Shown piece after piece: positions 8,068 to 16,237 of a stretch of 64,000 nt of DNA. Both the position numbers and the translations under genes were made by a program. Source of the DNA: Mesorhizobium amorphae (GTDB lineage: Bacteria; Pseudomonadota; Alphaproteobacteria; Rhizobiales; Rhizobiaceae); the NCBI RefSeq assembly GCF_014843845.1, contig NZ_JHQS01000055.1, forward strand, positions 1-64,000. Reading direction: 5' to 3'. The notes below the pieces were generated by a model, which had not been told where the DNA came from, ran no database searches, and saw only the letters and a program-made list of their open reading frames with translations. Every line of letters starts with the position of its first letter. Position 1 is the stretch's first letter.

Positions 8068-8931
8068 ATGCAGACACTCGATCCAGACCTTCTCAAAACC
8101 TTCCTCGCTTTCGTCGACGGCGGTTCGCTGGCGCAGGCGGCGTCTGTCGTCGGCCGCTCGCCCTCGGCGGTGACGGCGCAGATGCAGCGGCTGGAGGAGA
8201 TCGTCGGCGAGCCGCTGCTTCTCGCGCAGGGGCGGGGGCGCGGCCTGACGCCGGCTGGCGAGGATCTGGTCGGCCATGCCAGGCGCATTCTCGCCGTCCA
8301 CACCGAAGCATGGCTGGCGCTAAAGGGCGCGCGCGCCGATGGCCGCGTCGCCATCGGTACCACGCAGGATTTTGCCGACAGCGGCCTGCCGCAACTGCTG
8401 CGCGCCTTCGCCGCCAGCCATTCGCGGGTCAGGATCGAACTGCGCGTCGGCCGCTCCGCTGAGCTCAAGCAAGCGCTGCAGTCCAGTCTGCTCGATCTGG
8501 CGATCACCATGCGCCAGGCCCAGGCGCCGGACGAGGTCGGCCTGCTCCGCGAGCCGATGCTCTGGCTCTGCTCGCAAGAGGGGCTGGCCGCACGGGAAGA
8601 GGAGATACCCCTGGCGCTGCTCGATCCGCATTGCGGTTTTCGCGAAGCGGCACTTGCGGCCCTTGATGCCGCTGGCCGCCGCTACCGCATCGCCGCCGGC
8701 AGCGCCAGCCTTGCCGGCCTGCGCACCGCGGTCAATGCCGGCATCGCGCTGACCTTGCGCACCGCGCGCTTTGCCCATTCCGGTATTGTTGAAGCGCCAC
8801 GCGCCCTTGGCCTGCCGCCGGTTCCATCAGCCGAATTCGCCATCCGGCTGCGCCAGGGCGCCGATCTGCCGGCGCGGGATCTGGCGGCGCTGCTGAGCGG
8901 CAATCTCGCTCTGACAGGCAGTACAGGTTGA
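8068..8931 (+). CDS. LysR-family transcriptional regulator
   Basis: 287 residues from the ATG at 8068. An in-frame upstream extension would run through the operator and is rejected. The N-terminal winged helix-turn-helix spans about residues 5-65 (LLKTFLAFVDGGSLAQAA ... SPSAVTAQMQRLEEIVG). The remainder is a periplasmic-binding-protein-like effector domain starting near GRVAIGTTQDFADSGL. It is divergent from the tautomerase gene and shares its control region. The inducer is unknown; likely an organic acid if it controls the tautomerase. Confidence 0.9.
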   Translation: MQTLDPDLLKTFLAFVDGGSLAQAASVVGRSPSAVTAQMQRLEEIVGEPLLLAQGRGRGLTPAGEDLVGHARRILAVHTEAWLALKGARADGRVAIGTTQDFADSGLPQLLRAFAASHSRVRIELRVGRSAELKQALQSSLLDLAITMRQAQAPDEVGLLREPMLWLCSQEGLAAREEEIPLALLDPHCGFREAALAALDAAGRRYRIAAGSASLAGLRTAVNAGIALTLRTARFAHSGIVEAPRALGLPPVPSAEFAIRLRQGADLPARDLAALLSGNLALTGSTG

Positions 8932-8940
8932 TCCAAAGAA

Positions 8941-8964
8941 AAAGCCGACCTTACGATCGGCTTT
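8941..8964 (-). terminator. Hairpin, likely bidirectional terminator
   Basis: AAAGCCGA (8941-8948) pairs with TCGGCTTT (8957-8964) around an 8-nt loop. On the minus strand the stem is followed by a TTTTTCTTT run, giving a good terminator for the EamA gene. On the plus strand it is 9 nt past the LysR stop but the T run is short. Confidence 0.6.
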
Positions 8965-9062
8965 AAGTAGGACGGGTCGAGGGGTTTGGGGGGACTTGGG
9001 GGGTGACCCGTCGCAGCAACAATGCCCGAGTCGGATGATGGTTCCGTGACCGCGAAAATATT

Positions 9063-9968
9063 TTAGCCGTCGTCTGCGCTCCGCCTGGCCAGCAGCCAGT
9101 CGCGTCCGGCATGGGCAAACACCGCGGAAAGCACGATGGCACCGCCGATCATGCTGGCGGCCGGCGGGATCTCGGCCAGGAACAGGAAGGCGAACAGGAT
9201 CGCGAACGGCACCTCGGCCGATCCCAGCAGGCCGGATTCGGGCGCCGGGATCAGCCGCGAGCCCTCCGTCCACAGGATCGAGGCCGTCGCGAAGGTGGCG
9301 CCGAACGTGGCGAGCAGCACGGCATCCCGGGTCGAAACGGCCAGCGGATCGGTGACGAACCAGCCGAGCGCGAACAGAAGGAATGCCGACACAGCACTCG
9401 CCCAGACCACCGGCGTGTCGCGGAAGGCGCGCACCATGATCATGTAGAGCGCGCTGCCGGCGGTCATCAGCAGCGCCAGCCCGTCGCCCAGAAGATGGCC
9501 GGTGCCGAAGCCGGACCCGACCATGATCGCCACACCGCACATCGACACCGCGGCGGCGGCCAGCGTTTGCATGCGGAACGGTTCGCGCACCAGGATGAAG
9601 GCAAGCAGCGCGGTGATGAAAGGCGCCGTGGCATAGATGATGGCGACATTGGCGACATAGGTGAATTTGAAGGCGGCGATGAAGGCGATGCTGGCAAGCG
9701 CCCCTTCGACCGCCAGCAGCCAGCCGCGCCAGCCGAGCCCAAGGCTTTCGCGCCCGCCCGCGCGACGGCGTCGCCACAGCACATAGACGGTGATCAGGAT
9801 CGAGCCGACGAAGCCGCGCCAGCAGGTGATGGTCAGCGGGTCGGCATCGATCGATTTGGTGAGAACCCCGGTCAGCGCAAAGAAGGCCGCCGATGCCGAC
9901 ACCAGCATGATGCCGAGCGTGCGCTCGGCGGCGGTGTCGGTGGGTGGCATGCTCAGAGCCTCTGTCAT
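9063..9968 (-). CDS. EamA/DMT-family transporter (first of two)
   Basis: 301 residues with ten hydrophobic helices arranged as two EamA repeats; the second repeat begins near GDGLALLMTAGSALYMI. Members export amino acids, metabolites or drugs across the inner membrane, and the sequence does not reveal the substrate. Glu-Pro-Phe after the fourth helix (VREPFRMQTL) is a usual DMT feature. A second DMT gene lies 964 nt upstream on the same strand, but the two are not close copies. A start at Met7 (MPPTDTAAER) is equally possible. Confidence 0.88.
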   Translation of the reverse strand: MTEALSMPPTDTAAERTLGIMLVSASAAFFALTGVLTKSIDADPLTITCWRGFVGSILITVYVLWRRRRAGGRESLGLGWRGWLLAVEGALASIAFIAAFKFTYVANVAIIYATAPFITALLAFILVREPFRMQTLAAAAVSMCGVAIMVGSGFGTGHLLGDGLALLMTAGSALYMIMVRAFRDTPVVWASAVSAFLLFALGWFVTDPLAVSTRDAVLLATFGATFATASILWTEGSRLIPAPESGLLGSAEVPFAILFAFLFLAEIPPAASMIGGAIVLSAVFAHAGRDWLLARRSADDG

Positions 9969-10044
9969 TTCAGGAGACTACGCCGTCACGTCCTGACACC
10001 ATCCTGTCAGCAGCGATCCGTTGTCCACATCTCAGTGTCATATC

Positions 10045-10932
10045 CTACAGCCGCTTGCGGAAATGCTCGTTGCCGACGATCAGCAGGCCGGCACCGATGA
10101 TCAGCGCGGCCCCCAAAAACACTTCGCGGCGCGGCACGTCGCCCCAGATGGCGAGGCCGAGCGCGAAGGCCCAGACCAGCGACGTGTATTCGAACGGCGC
10201 CACGATCGACACCGGCGCGCGCTTCATGCCTTCGAACAGGAGGAATTGCGCGACGCCGCCGAGCGCGCCGACGCTGATGAGGAGCAGCAACTGGGCGCCA
10301 TCCGGCGTCTGCCACAAGATGAGCGCCGGCACCGCCGAAAAAACCAGGAAGTAGAAATTGTTGAGGATGAGCTGGATCATCGTTCGCTCCTGCATCGCGG
10401 TCTTGCGCAGCAGCACCACGGCGATGCCCCACAGCAGCGCGGCGGCCAGCACCAGAAGGATCGGCATGGAGAGGCCGAGATGGGTGGGGTCGCAGGCCAC
10501 GAACACGCCGGCAAAGCCGATCAGCACCGCCACCCAGCGCAGCAGCGGTACCTTCTCGCCGAGCATGAACACCGACAGCACGGTGACGATGATCGGGGCG
10601 GCATAATAGACGGTGGTGAGCTCGGCCAGCTGGAGACTGCGGGCGGCGTTGTAGTAGCAAAGCCACGCAGCAAGCGTGAAGGCGCTGCGCACCAGCATCG
10701 GCCGTATGATGGGCGAGCGCGCTGTGTCGGCGAACACGCGCCGCCCGCCGATCACCGCGCAGCCGGCGAGCACGGTGATGCTGCGGAAGAACATGATCTG
10801 CCAGACGCTGATGCCGACGACGAGCAGCTTGATCGCGGCGTCCTGCGTCGAAAACAGGAAATAGGCGCCACCGGTGAACAGGATGCCGGCAAGCACCCTT
10901 TCGCGGGTTTCCAGAATGGCGATATCGGCCAT
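10045..10932 (-). CDS. EamA/DMT-family transporter (second)
   Basis: 295 residues when started at the ATG at 10932 (MADIAILETRERVLAG). A GTG 51 nt further upstream is possible but adds a non-hydrophobic leader. Ten predicted membrane helices in two EamA halves, with features such as MLGEKVPLLRWVAVLIGFAGV that mark the end of the first repeat. The family exports small metabolites; the substrate is unassigned. It lies 76 nt upstream of the other EamA gene in the same direction, so the pair may share a transcript. Confidence 0.85.
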   Translation of the reverse strand: MADIAILETRERVLAGILFTGGAYFLFSTQDAAIKLLVVGISVWQIMFFRSITVLAGCAVIGGRRVFADTARSPIIRPMLVRSAFTLAAWLCYYNAARSLQLAELTTVYYAAPIIVTVLSVFMLGEKVPLLRWVAVLIGFAGVFVACDPTHLGLSMPILLVLAAALLWGIAVVLLRKTAMQERTMIQLILNNFYFLVFSAVPALILWQTPDGAQLLLLISVGALGGVAQFLLFEGMKRAPVSIVAPFEYTSLVWAFALGLAIWGDVPRREVFLGAALIIGAGLLIVGNEHFRKRL

Positions 10933-11080
10933 GCGACGGGGCCCGCAGCTGTCGAGAAGGAAGCCTGCCCAATCAGGCTCCACACCGCAGGCTATACGGG
11001 CGAGACCCAGCGCGGCGCTACGCCAGCGCCGGCCTTGCGTTGGGGCAGGGGTTCCTTGGCGAGCCGCGCTGTCGCGATTC

Positions 11081-12598
11081 TCACTGCGTCGCCTGATAAA
11101 GCTCCGAAGCAGCCTCCTTCAGCGCACGCCGTCCGTCAGGCCTGAAATACATCATGTGCCCGCCCTCGACGACATCGAGGCGGATCGGTTTCGCATTGGT
11201 GAGCGACGGGATCTGGTTCACCAGGTAGCGCGAGGCGAGATAGGGCGTGACCAGGTCCGTGTAGCCGTTGACGATGACGACGCCGAGCGCCGGGTTCAGC
11301 GAGCGCGCCCGCTGCAGATCGTCCATCACGCCGACATAGCCTTGCCGCGAGGCGCTGGTGCCATAGTCCCAATTGTGGCTGATCTCGCCGTTGAGCAACC
11401 GGTAGCTGACATCGGTGCGAAAGTTCAGCTCGTCGCGGGCATAGGCGACGAAGGCCGAGGTCAGCACCGGCACGCTGCGGTCGAGCACCGGGTCCGGGCC
11501 GGCGATGCGAGCGCTTTCGGGGGCGATGTCGGCCGTCGCGATCGTGCCGTCATAAGGGCTGAGCACCTTGCCGCTGGCGCGGGCAAATTCCCTCGCGAAC
11601 AGGCCGGTCGGGATACGCGCGAAATTCCGCTGGACGAGGTCGAGCGGCAGTCCGGTTATCTCCGCCACGCGCTGGCTCGCCAGCCGGCCGCCCTGCTCCA
11701 GCCCGCTGGCCAAGGCCGTAAGGTAGTCGCCCATGGCATAGTGCTCGACTTCGGCGAGCTTCTCGCGCAGCGCATCGCCGCTGACGCCTTCGGCGCGCAG
11801 GCGAACCGCCGCCAGCGACGGCAGTTCGAGCGCCCAATGCAGCGGCTCGAATTCGTCCGGCTGCACCAGCATGAACTCCAGCGCCGGCGAGATCAGCACG
11901 ATGCCGCTCGGGCTGATGCCGATATCCTCCTGCAGGGTCCTGGCGAGCAGTGCCGCGCGGAACCCGCCATAGCTTTCCCCGGCGAGGAAGAGCGGCGATC
12001 CGGTGCGGCCGTTCTGTGCAAGAAAGAGCCGGATGAAAGCGCCGATCGAACTGGCATCCTGGTTGGCGCCCCAGAAGTCGTGCGTGTCCTGGCCCGGAGC
12101 CTCGCGGCTGTATCCGGTGCCGACCGGGTCGACGAAGACGAGGTCGCTCATGTCGAGCCAACTGTCTGGATTGTCGATGAGTCTTTGCGGCGAGGGCAGG
12201 AACTCCCCGTTGGTACCGGTCGCGATGACGCGCGGACCGAGCGCGCCAAGATGCAGATAGGCGGAGGCCGCTCCCGGGCCGCCATTGAACACGAAGGTGA
12301 TGGGCCGCTGCGGTTGCTTCTCGACGCTGTCCGGCGACCGCAGCGTGTAGGCGACATAGAAGATCTCCGCCGTGACGTCGCCCTTGCCGGAAAGCAGCGA
12401 CAGCGTGCCGGCCTTCGACTGATAGTCCAGCTTGCGCCCGGCAAGCATGATCGAATGGCTGGTGGTCTGCGGCGATGGCAGCAGCGACAGGACGCCGCCT
12501 GTAGGCGCCGGCCGCTCCGCTGTTTCAGCAAGGACTGGTTGCGCACCGACGGCAAGCGTCAGCAGGATGAGGGGGACAAGTTTCAGCTTGGAACGCAT
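11081..12598 (-). CDS. Exported S10-family serine carboxypeptidase
   Basis: 505 residues with a signal peptide (LKLVPLILLTLAVGAQPVLA), so periplasmic or secreted. The oxyanion and nucleophile regions are visible: NGGPGAASAYLHLGALGPR, and GESYGG carrying the catalytic Ser. Later VVNGYTDLVTPY supplies the Asp, and VEGGHMMYF the His near the C-terminus. S10 enzymes remove C-terminal residues from peptides at acid pH. The gene is monocistronic here. It probably serves peptide scavenging, which is inferred only from export and family. Confidence 0.9.
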   Translation of the reverse strand: MRSKLKLVPLILLTLAVGAQPVLAETAERPAPTGGVLSLLPSPQTTSHSIMLAGRKLDYQSKAGTLSLLSGKGDVTAEIFYVAYTLRSPDSVEKQPQRPITFVFNGGPGAASAYLHLGALGPRVIATGTNGEFLPSPQRLIDNPDSWLDMSDLVFVDPVGTGYSREAPGQDTHDFWGANQDASSIGAFIRLFLAQNGRTGSPLFLAGESYGGFRAALLARTLQEDIGISPSGIVLISPALEFMLVQPDEFEPLHWALELPSLAAVRLRAEGVSGDALREKLAEVEHYAMGDYLTALASGLEQGGRLASQRVAEITGLPLDLVQRNFARIPTGLFAREFARASGKVLSPYDGTIATADIAPESARIAGPDPVLDRSVPVLTSAFVAYARDELNFRTDVSYRLLNGEISHNWDYGTSASRQGYVGVMDDLQRARSLNPALGVVIVNGYTDLVTPYLASRYLVNQIPSLTNAKPIRLDVVEGGHMMYFRPDGRRALKEAASELYQATQ

Positions 12599-12679
12599 GA
12601 CATCTCCGGGAACGGTTCCCGCATAGGTATGGCCGAGGCGAATGAAGTCAAAGGAAATGGCTTGCGCGGTTGAACATTG

Positions 12680-12770
12680 GCGATTGGCGAAAGCCGGCGC
12701 GACATCCGATCTCCCCCCTCGTGGGGGAGATGGCCGGCAGGCCAGAGAGGGGCGCTGTCCCGCCAGCGCA
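12680..12770. repeat. RIME-like palindromic element, single copy
   Basis: GATTGGCGAAAGCCG near 12680, then GATCTCCCCC-CTCGT-GGGGGAGAT, GGCCGGCAGGCC, and GGGGCGCTGTCCCGCCAGCG to 12770. The same blocks in the same order occur at 13971, 16131 and 36331. The hairpins could fold in RNA downstream of the VOC gene. Confidence 0.75.
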
Positions 12771-12781
12771 TCGGGGGGCCG

Positions 12782-13261
12782 TCAATTCCTGCCAAATGCC
12801 CTTTCCAACCCAGCAATATCGATCTTGACCATGCCGAGCATCGCCTCCGTGGCGCGTCTGGCGCGTTCGCGATCGGGATGCGAGACCATGTCGCCGAGCA
12901 GGCTGGGCACGATCTGCCACGACAGCCCCCAGCGGTCCTTCAGCCAGCCGCACTGCTCGGTCTGGCCGCCATTGCCGAGGAAAGCGTTCCAGATGCGATC
13001 GATCTCGGCCTGGCTGCCGCACTCGACCTGGATCGAGAACGAATGGTTGAAGGCATCGAGCGGGCCGGCTTCGAGCGCGGTGAAGTTCTGGTCGTCGAGC
13101 ACGAATTCGATGATCTTGACACTGCCGGCGGGGCCGCTCGGCGTTTCTGCAGGCACTGTCGTCGTGCGGCCGATCGCCGAGTTCGGCACGGTCGCCACGT
13201 AGAATTCGACGGCTTCGCGCGCGTCCTTTTCAAACCACAGATGTGAGGTGATTTTGGCCAT
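12782..13261 (-). CDS. VOC-superfamily protein, PhnB-like
   Basis: 159 residues matching the PhnB/3-dmu-9_3-mt group of the vicinal oxygen chelate fold: the start ITSHLWFEKDAREAVEFY, a middle FVLDDQNFTALEAGP, and the family-typical CGWLKDRWGLSWQIVP near residues 104-119. Metal-binding residues are not fully conserved in this group and the reaction is generally unknown. It stands alone. GGAGG a few bases upstream of the ATG supports the start. Confidence 0.85.
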   Translation of the reverse strand: MAKITSHLWFEKDAREAVEFYVATVPNSAIGRTTTVPAETPSGPAGSVKIIEFVLDDQNFTALEAGPLDAFNHSFSIQVECGSQAEIDRIWNAFLGNGGQTEQCGWLKDRWGLSWQIVPSLLGDMVSHPDRERARRATEAMLGMVKIDIAGLERAFGRN

Positions 13262-13457
13262 GTCGGACCTCCTTCCTGTCTGTCAACGGCCAAAGGACGT
13301 TCCGGTTTCGGCAAATCCAACAACGCATCGGAGCATCGGGCAAAGCGCCGGGTTCCTTCGCGCCGCCGCATCCGAGGGTCCGCAGCCACTTTGGATTCGC
13401 TCACATGCAGCGGCAGACAGTGCTATCAAGGCACGAAAGACCGTCGGGAGGGAAGGA

Positions 13458-13964
13458 ATGGACGCCACCGCACTGAAGGCTATGCAGGCGCCGCTCAAGG
13501 AAGCCTATCGCGACGACGCCTCGCGGGCGCTGATCACGCTTCGGGCCAAGGGTTCGATCGACGACCAGTCGATCGCCTGCAAGGTGGAAACGGGCAGGGC
13601 GCTGGCCATTGCCGGCCTGCACCCGGCCACCGGCGGTTCCGGGCTCGAACTGTGCTCCGGGGACATGCTGCTCGAGGCGCTGGTGGCTTGCGCCGGCGTG
13701 ACGCTGAAGGCGGTGGCCACCGCACTCGAATTCAGGCTTGGCGCCGCAACCGTCGAGGCCGAGGGTGACCTCGACTTTCGCGGCACGCTTGGCATGGCCA
13801 GGGATGCGCCGGTCGGCTTCCGCGCCATCCGGCTCAATTTCAGTCTCGACACGGATGAACCGCAGGAACGCATCGATGCGCTGCTGAAGCTGACCGAACG
13901 CTACTGCGTGGTGTTCCAGACGATCAGCAACAAGCCGGAACTGACGGTGAGCGCGCGGCGTTGA
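13458..13964 (+). CDS. OsmC-family protein
   Basis: 168 residues from the ATG at 13458, which is preceded by GGGAGGGAAGGA. OsmC/Ohr proteins reduce organic hydroperoxides through two cysteines. Here the motifs SGLELCSGDMLLEALVACAGVTLKAVA (one Cys in each half) and the C-terminal ERYCVVFQT are visible. This matches the general OsmC subgroup, not classical Ohr. It is cytosolic and forms a dimer in known members. It is monocistronic, with a palindromic element directly downstream. Confidence 0.85.
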   Translation: MDATALKAMQAPLKEAYRDDASRALITLRAKGSIDDQSIACKVETGRALAIAGLHPATGGSGLELCSGDMLLEALVACAGVTLKAVATALEFRLGAATVEAEGDLDFRGTLGMARDAPVGFRAIRLNFSLDTDEPQERIDALLKLTERYCVVFQTISNKPELTVSARR

Positions 13965-13970
13965 AGCTGC

Positions 13971-14160
13971 AGATCTCCCCCCTTGTGGGGGAGATGCCTG
14001 GCAAGGCAGAGGGGGGCTGTCCCGCCAGCGTCTCAGCAATTGCAATTGCGATTGCAGACTTAAATCGGTGCGCGATCTGCGTAGGTTAGACGAAGGTAGG
14101 CGATCCTTTGCGCCCCCCTCTGTCCTGCCGGACATCTCCCCCACGAGGGGGGAGATCGGC
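13971..14160. repeat. 190-bp composite palindromic element, copy 1
   Basis: A direct RIME-like copy (GATCTCCCCCCTTGTGGGGG onward, 13971-14032) faces an inverted copy (14099-14160, ending ACGAGGGGGGAGATCGGC), with a central block holding GGTTAGACGAAGGTAGGCGATCCTT. The element at 36331-36520 has the same length and a related centre. It sits between the convergent osmC-like and 73-residue hypothetical genes and could terminate both transcripts. Confidence 0.8.
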
Positions 14161-14189
14161 TGTCTTGCCGGCCTTCGCTAACTTCCCCT

Positions 14190-14411
14190 CTACTGCGCCG
14201 CCGGTTCCTCCGCGTCGCCTTCGTCGGTGAACGGCGAGGCGCTCGGCACGCAGTTCACCGCCCAGCCGGCCGGCGTCGGTTGCTTCTGGTATTCGGTGAT
14301 GGCGTTGGTGCACTGGTCTCGCGTGTCGAAGGTGCTGGGCAGCACCACCATGCCGCCCTGCGGGCCGGCGATCACCAGATACCAAACAAGTGCGACACTG
14401 GGAGCAGCCAT
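14190..14411 (-). CDS. Small hypothetical protein
   Basis: 73 residues from the ATG at 14411, with GAGGAA 5 nt upstream on the minus strand. It starts with a hydrophobic stretch (VALVWYLVIAGPQGG) and has cysteines in the TRDQCTNAI and WAVNC motifs, then a hydrophilic acidic end. The two cysteines after an N-terminal hydrophobic segment suggest a small exported protein with a disulfide, but no family was recognised. An in-frame upstream start at 14513 would add 34 residues without better support. Confidence 0.6.
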   Translation of the reverse strand: MAAPSVALVWYLVIAGPQGGMVVLPSTFDTRDQCTNAITEYQKQPTPAGWAVNCVPSASPFTDEGDAEEPAAQ

Positions 14412-14546
14412 GGGAATTCCTCGCTTTGCTGTTGTGGGAGTCGCCGCGACCCTAGCAACTCCGACCGGGTGGCGGAAGCGCGCGTCGTGCGCGTCGCCCC
14501 GCCCCGGCATCACAGCCGCGTGATGTCAGCCCGTCGCGAGAGCCGC

Positions 14547-15176
14547 TCACTCCACGGCGAAGCAGTAATAGAGCCCATCGCCGCCAGTGCCCTGCAGCGC
14601 CTCTTGGCTGCAGCCGCCGCGCGAGGCATGCGAGGAGTTCCACGACTTGGCCGCCGCCGAATCGTCAAGCCCGGTGCGGTCGTGGTGGCCGACCATCGCC
14701 ACGCCTTCCGCGCCGCTCATCGTCCAGTCGCCGCAGGTCTGGTCGGCGATCTTGGTGCCGTCGGGCTTGGAGCCGGTCAGCACGTCGTGCCGGTTCGGCT
14801 TGTCGCCGCGGCCGTTGACCACTTCGCCTTTTTCATTGAGCGCCGTCTCCTTGCTGATGGCGTTGGCGTCGCCGTGCAGCGAGGCGACATCGTCGGCGAT
14901 CTTGACGCCCTTGGCGTTGACCCAAGGCCCCTTGCCGATGCGGTCGCGCGCATCCTCGGCGCTGGTCGAGAGATAGGCAGCCCAGGTCTTGCCGGTGACC
15001 CCGGCGGCCTCGGCCAGCGAGGCGCAATGCGCATCGGCGCCCTTGATGCCGCCAAGGTCGGCGCCCTTGCCGGAGCCGACGCTGGTGACGAAGAAACTCA
15101 TCGTCGCGCCTTGTGAATAGGCGACGCCAGCAGCTGCAAGGAAGGTGGCGGCGGTGGCGAGAAGCAATCTGCGCAT
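14547..15176 (-). CDS. Secreted protein with endostatin/DUF1554-like domain
   Basis: 209 residues with a clear signal peptide (MRRLLLATAATFLAAAGVAYS) and GGAGG 6 nt before the ATG at 15176. The mature part starts MSFFVTSVGSGKGADLGGI, then GADAHCASLAEAAGV and TWAAYLSTS, which resembles the lectin-like fold of DUF1554/endostatin-like bacterial proteins. Later blocks are NRHDVLTGSKPDG, CGDWTMSG and GGDGLYYCFA, with paired cysteines. It is probably a periplasmic or surface binding protein. The ligand is unknown and the family call rests on visual similarity. Confidence 0.7.
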   Translation of the reverse strand: MRRLLLATAATFLAAAGVAYSQGATMSFFVTSVGSGKGADLGGIKGADAHCASLAEAAGVTGKTWAAYLSTSAEDARDRIGKGPWVNAKGVKIADDVASLHGDANAISKETALNEKGEVVNGRGDKPNRHDVLTGSKPDGTKIADQTCGDWTMSGAEGVAMVGHHDRTGLDDSAAAKSWNSSHASRGGCSQEALQGTGGDGLYYCFAVE

Positions 15177-15261
15177 GGTGGTCCTCCGTTCTTCGGGTTT
15201 CGAATGTTCTACATTCGAAGAACGTCGCCGAGCGCGGAATTCTTCCGCCTGAAATGCCTGT

Positions 15262-16017
15262 TTATTCCGGCTGCCGGTAGGCGACAAAGCGGTTGTGCTT
15301 GGCCTGGAAGATCAGCCCGGTCTCTTTCAGGTCCGGGCTCGCCAACGGCACGATGCGTTTTGCGATCTCCGAGGGATGCGGCAGTGTCTCCGGATCCTCG
15401 CCGGGAACGGCCTGTGCCCGCATCGCGGTGCGGGTGGCACCGGGATCGGCGGCATTGACCCTGAGCGGCAGGCTCTGAGTCTCATGCGCCCAGGAGCGCA
15501 TCATCGTCTCGACCGCCGCCTTCGAGGCCGCATAGGGCGCCCAGAAGGCGCGCGCCGAGTGCGCCGCGTTGGAAGACAGGATGATGGCGCGGCCGGCGTC
15601 GGAGAGCCGAAGCAGTGGGTCGACCGAGCGGATCAGCCGCCAGGTCGAGGTGACGTTGATGGTCATCACCTTCTCGAAGGTTTTTGCCTCGACATGGCCG
15701 ATCGGCGAGATCACGCCGAGCACGCCGGCATTGGCGACGAGGACGTCGAGCTTGCCCCAGCGCTCATGGATGGCGCCGCCCAGCCGGTCGATGCCGGCCA
15801 TGTCGGCGAGGTCGAGCGGCACCAGTGTCGCTTCGCCCTTGCCGGTTTTGGCGCGTTCGGCCTTGATCTGGTCGTCAAGCTCTTCCAGTCCGCCGACGGT
15901 GCGCGCGACCGCAATCACATGCGCGCCGGCGGCGGCAAGTTCCTTGGCGATGAAATAGCCGATGCCGCGCGAGGCGCCGGTGACGACGGCGGTGCGGCCG
16001 GAGAGGTCGAGGGTCAT
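15262..16017 (-). CDS. Short-chain dehydrogenase/reductase downstream of purF
   Basis: 251 residues from the ATG at 16017. The NAD(P)-binding motif TGASRGIG is near residues 13-20, NAGVLG near 92-97, and the catalytic Ser (ILSSNAAHSARAF) precedes YAASK. It is a classical SDR of unknown substrate. It lies 220 nt downstream of purF on the same strand, a position an SDR commonly holds in rhizobial genomes. An upstream in-frame start at 16071 lies inside a repeat and is rejected. Confidence 0.88.
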   Translation of the reverse strand: MTLDLSGRTAVVTGASRGIGYFIAKELAAAGAHVIAVARTVGGLEELDDQIKAERAKTGKGEATLVPLDLADMAGIDRLGGAIHERWGKLDVLVANAGVLGVISPIGHVEAKTFEKVMTINVTSTWRLIRSVDPLLRLSDAGRAIILSSNAAHSARAFWAPYAASKAAVETMMRSWAHETQSLPLRVNAADPGATRTAMRAQAVPGEDPETLPHPSEIAKRIVPLASPDLKETGLIFQAKHNRFVAYRQPE

Positions 16018-16048
16018 GCGAGAGTTTCCGTCAAGTCGGCGTGAAACA

Positions 16049-16204
16049 CCCCCCTCTGCCCTGCCGGGCATCTCCCCCTCAAGGGGGGAGATTGGACTTC
16101 GCCGAACTTGGCTCTCGTTCTGCGGCCCTGGTGATTGGCGAAAGCCGACAGTTCAGCCGATCTCCCCCCTTGAGGGGGAGATGTCCGGCAGGACAGAGGG
16201 GGGT
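16049..16204. repeat. Composite RIME-like element, arms in reversed arrangement
   Basis: An inverted copy (CCCCCCTCTGCCCTGCCGGGCATCTCCCCC...) at 16049-16094 comes first, and a direct copy (GATTGGCGAAAGCCG ... GATCTCCCCCCTTGAGGGGGAGAT ... GGACAGAGGGGGG) at 16131-16204 follows. The two arms face opposite ways from those at 13971 and 36331. It fills most of the 220-nt gap between purF and the SDR gene. Confidence 0.75.
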
Positions 16205-16237
16205 AAACTGGCGAAACCAAATGATAGACTGGCAACC

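Noticed and set aside
10874..12673. 599-codon open frame opposite the S10 peptidase
   Set aside because: Antisense shadow; no signal peptide or domain, while the minus strand has a full S10 motif set.
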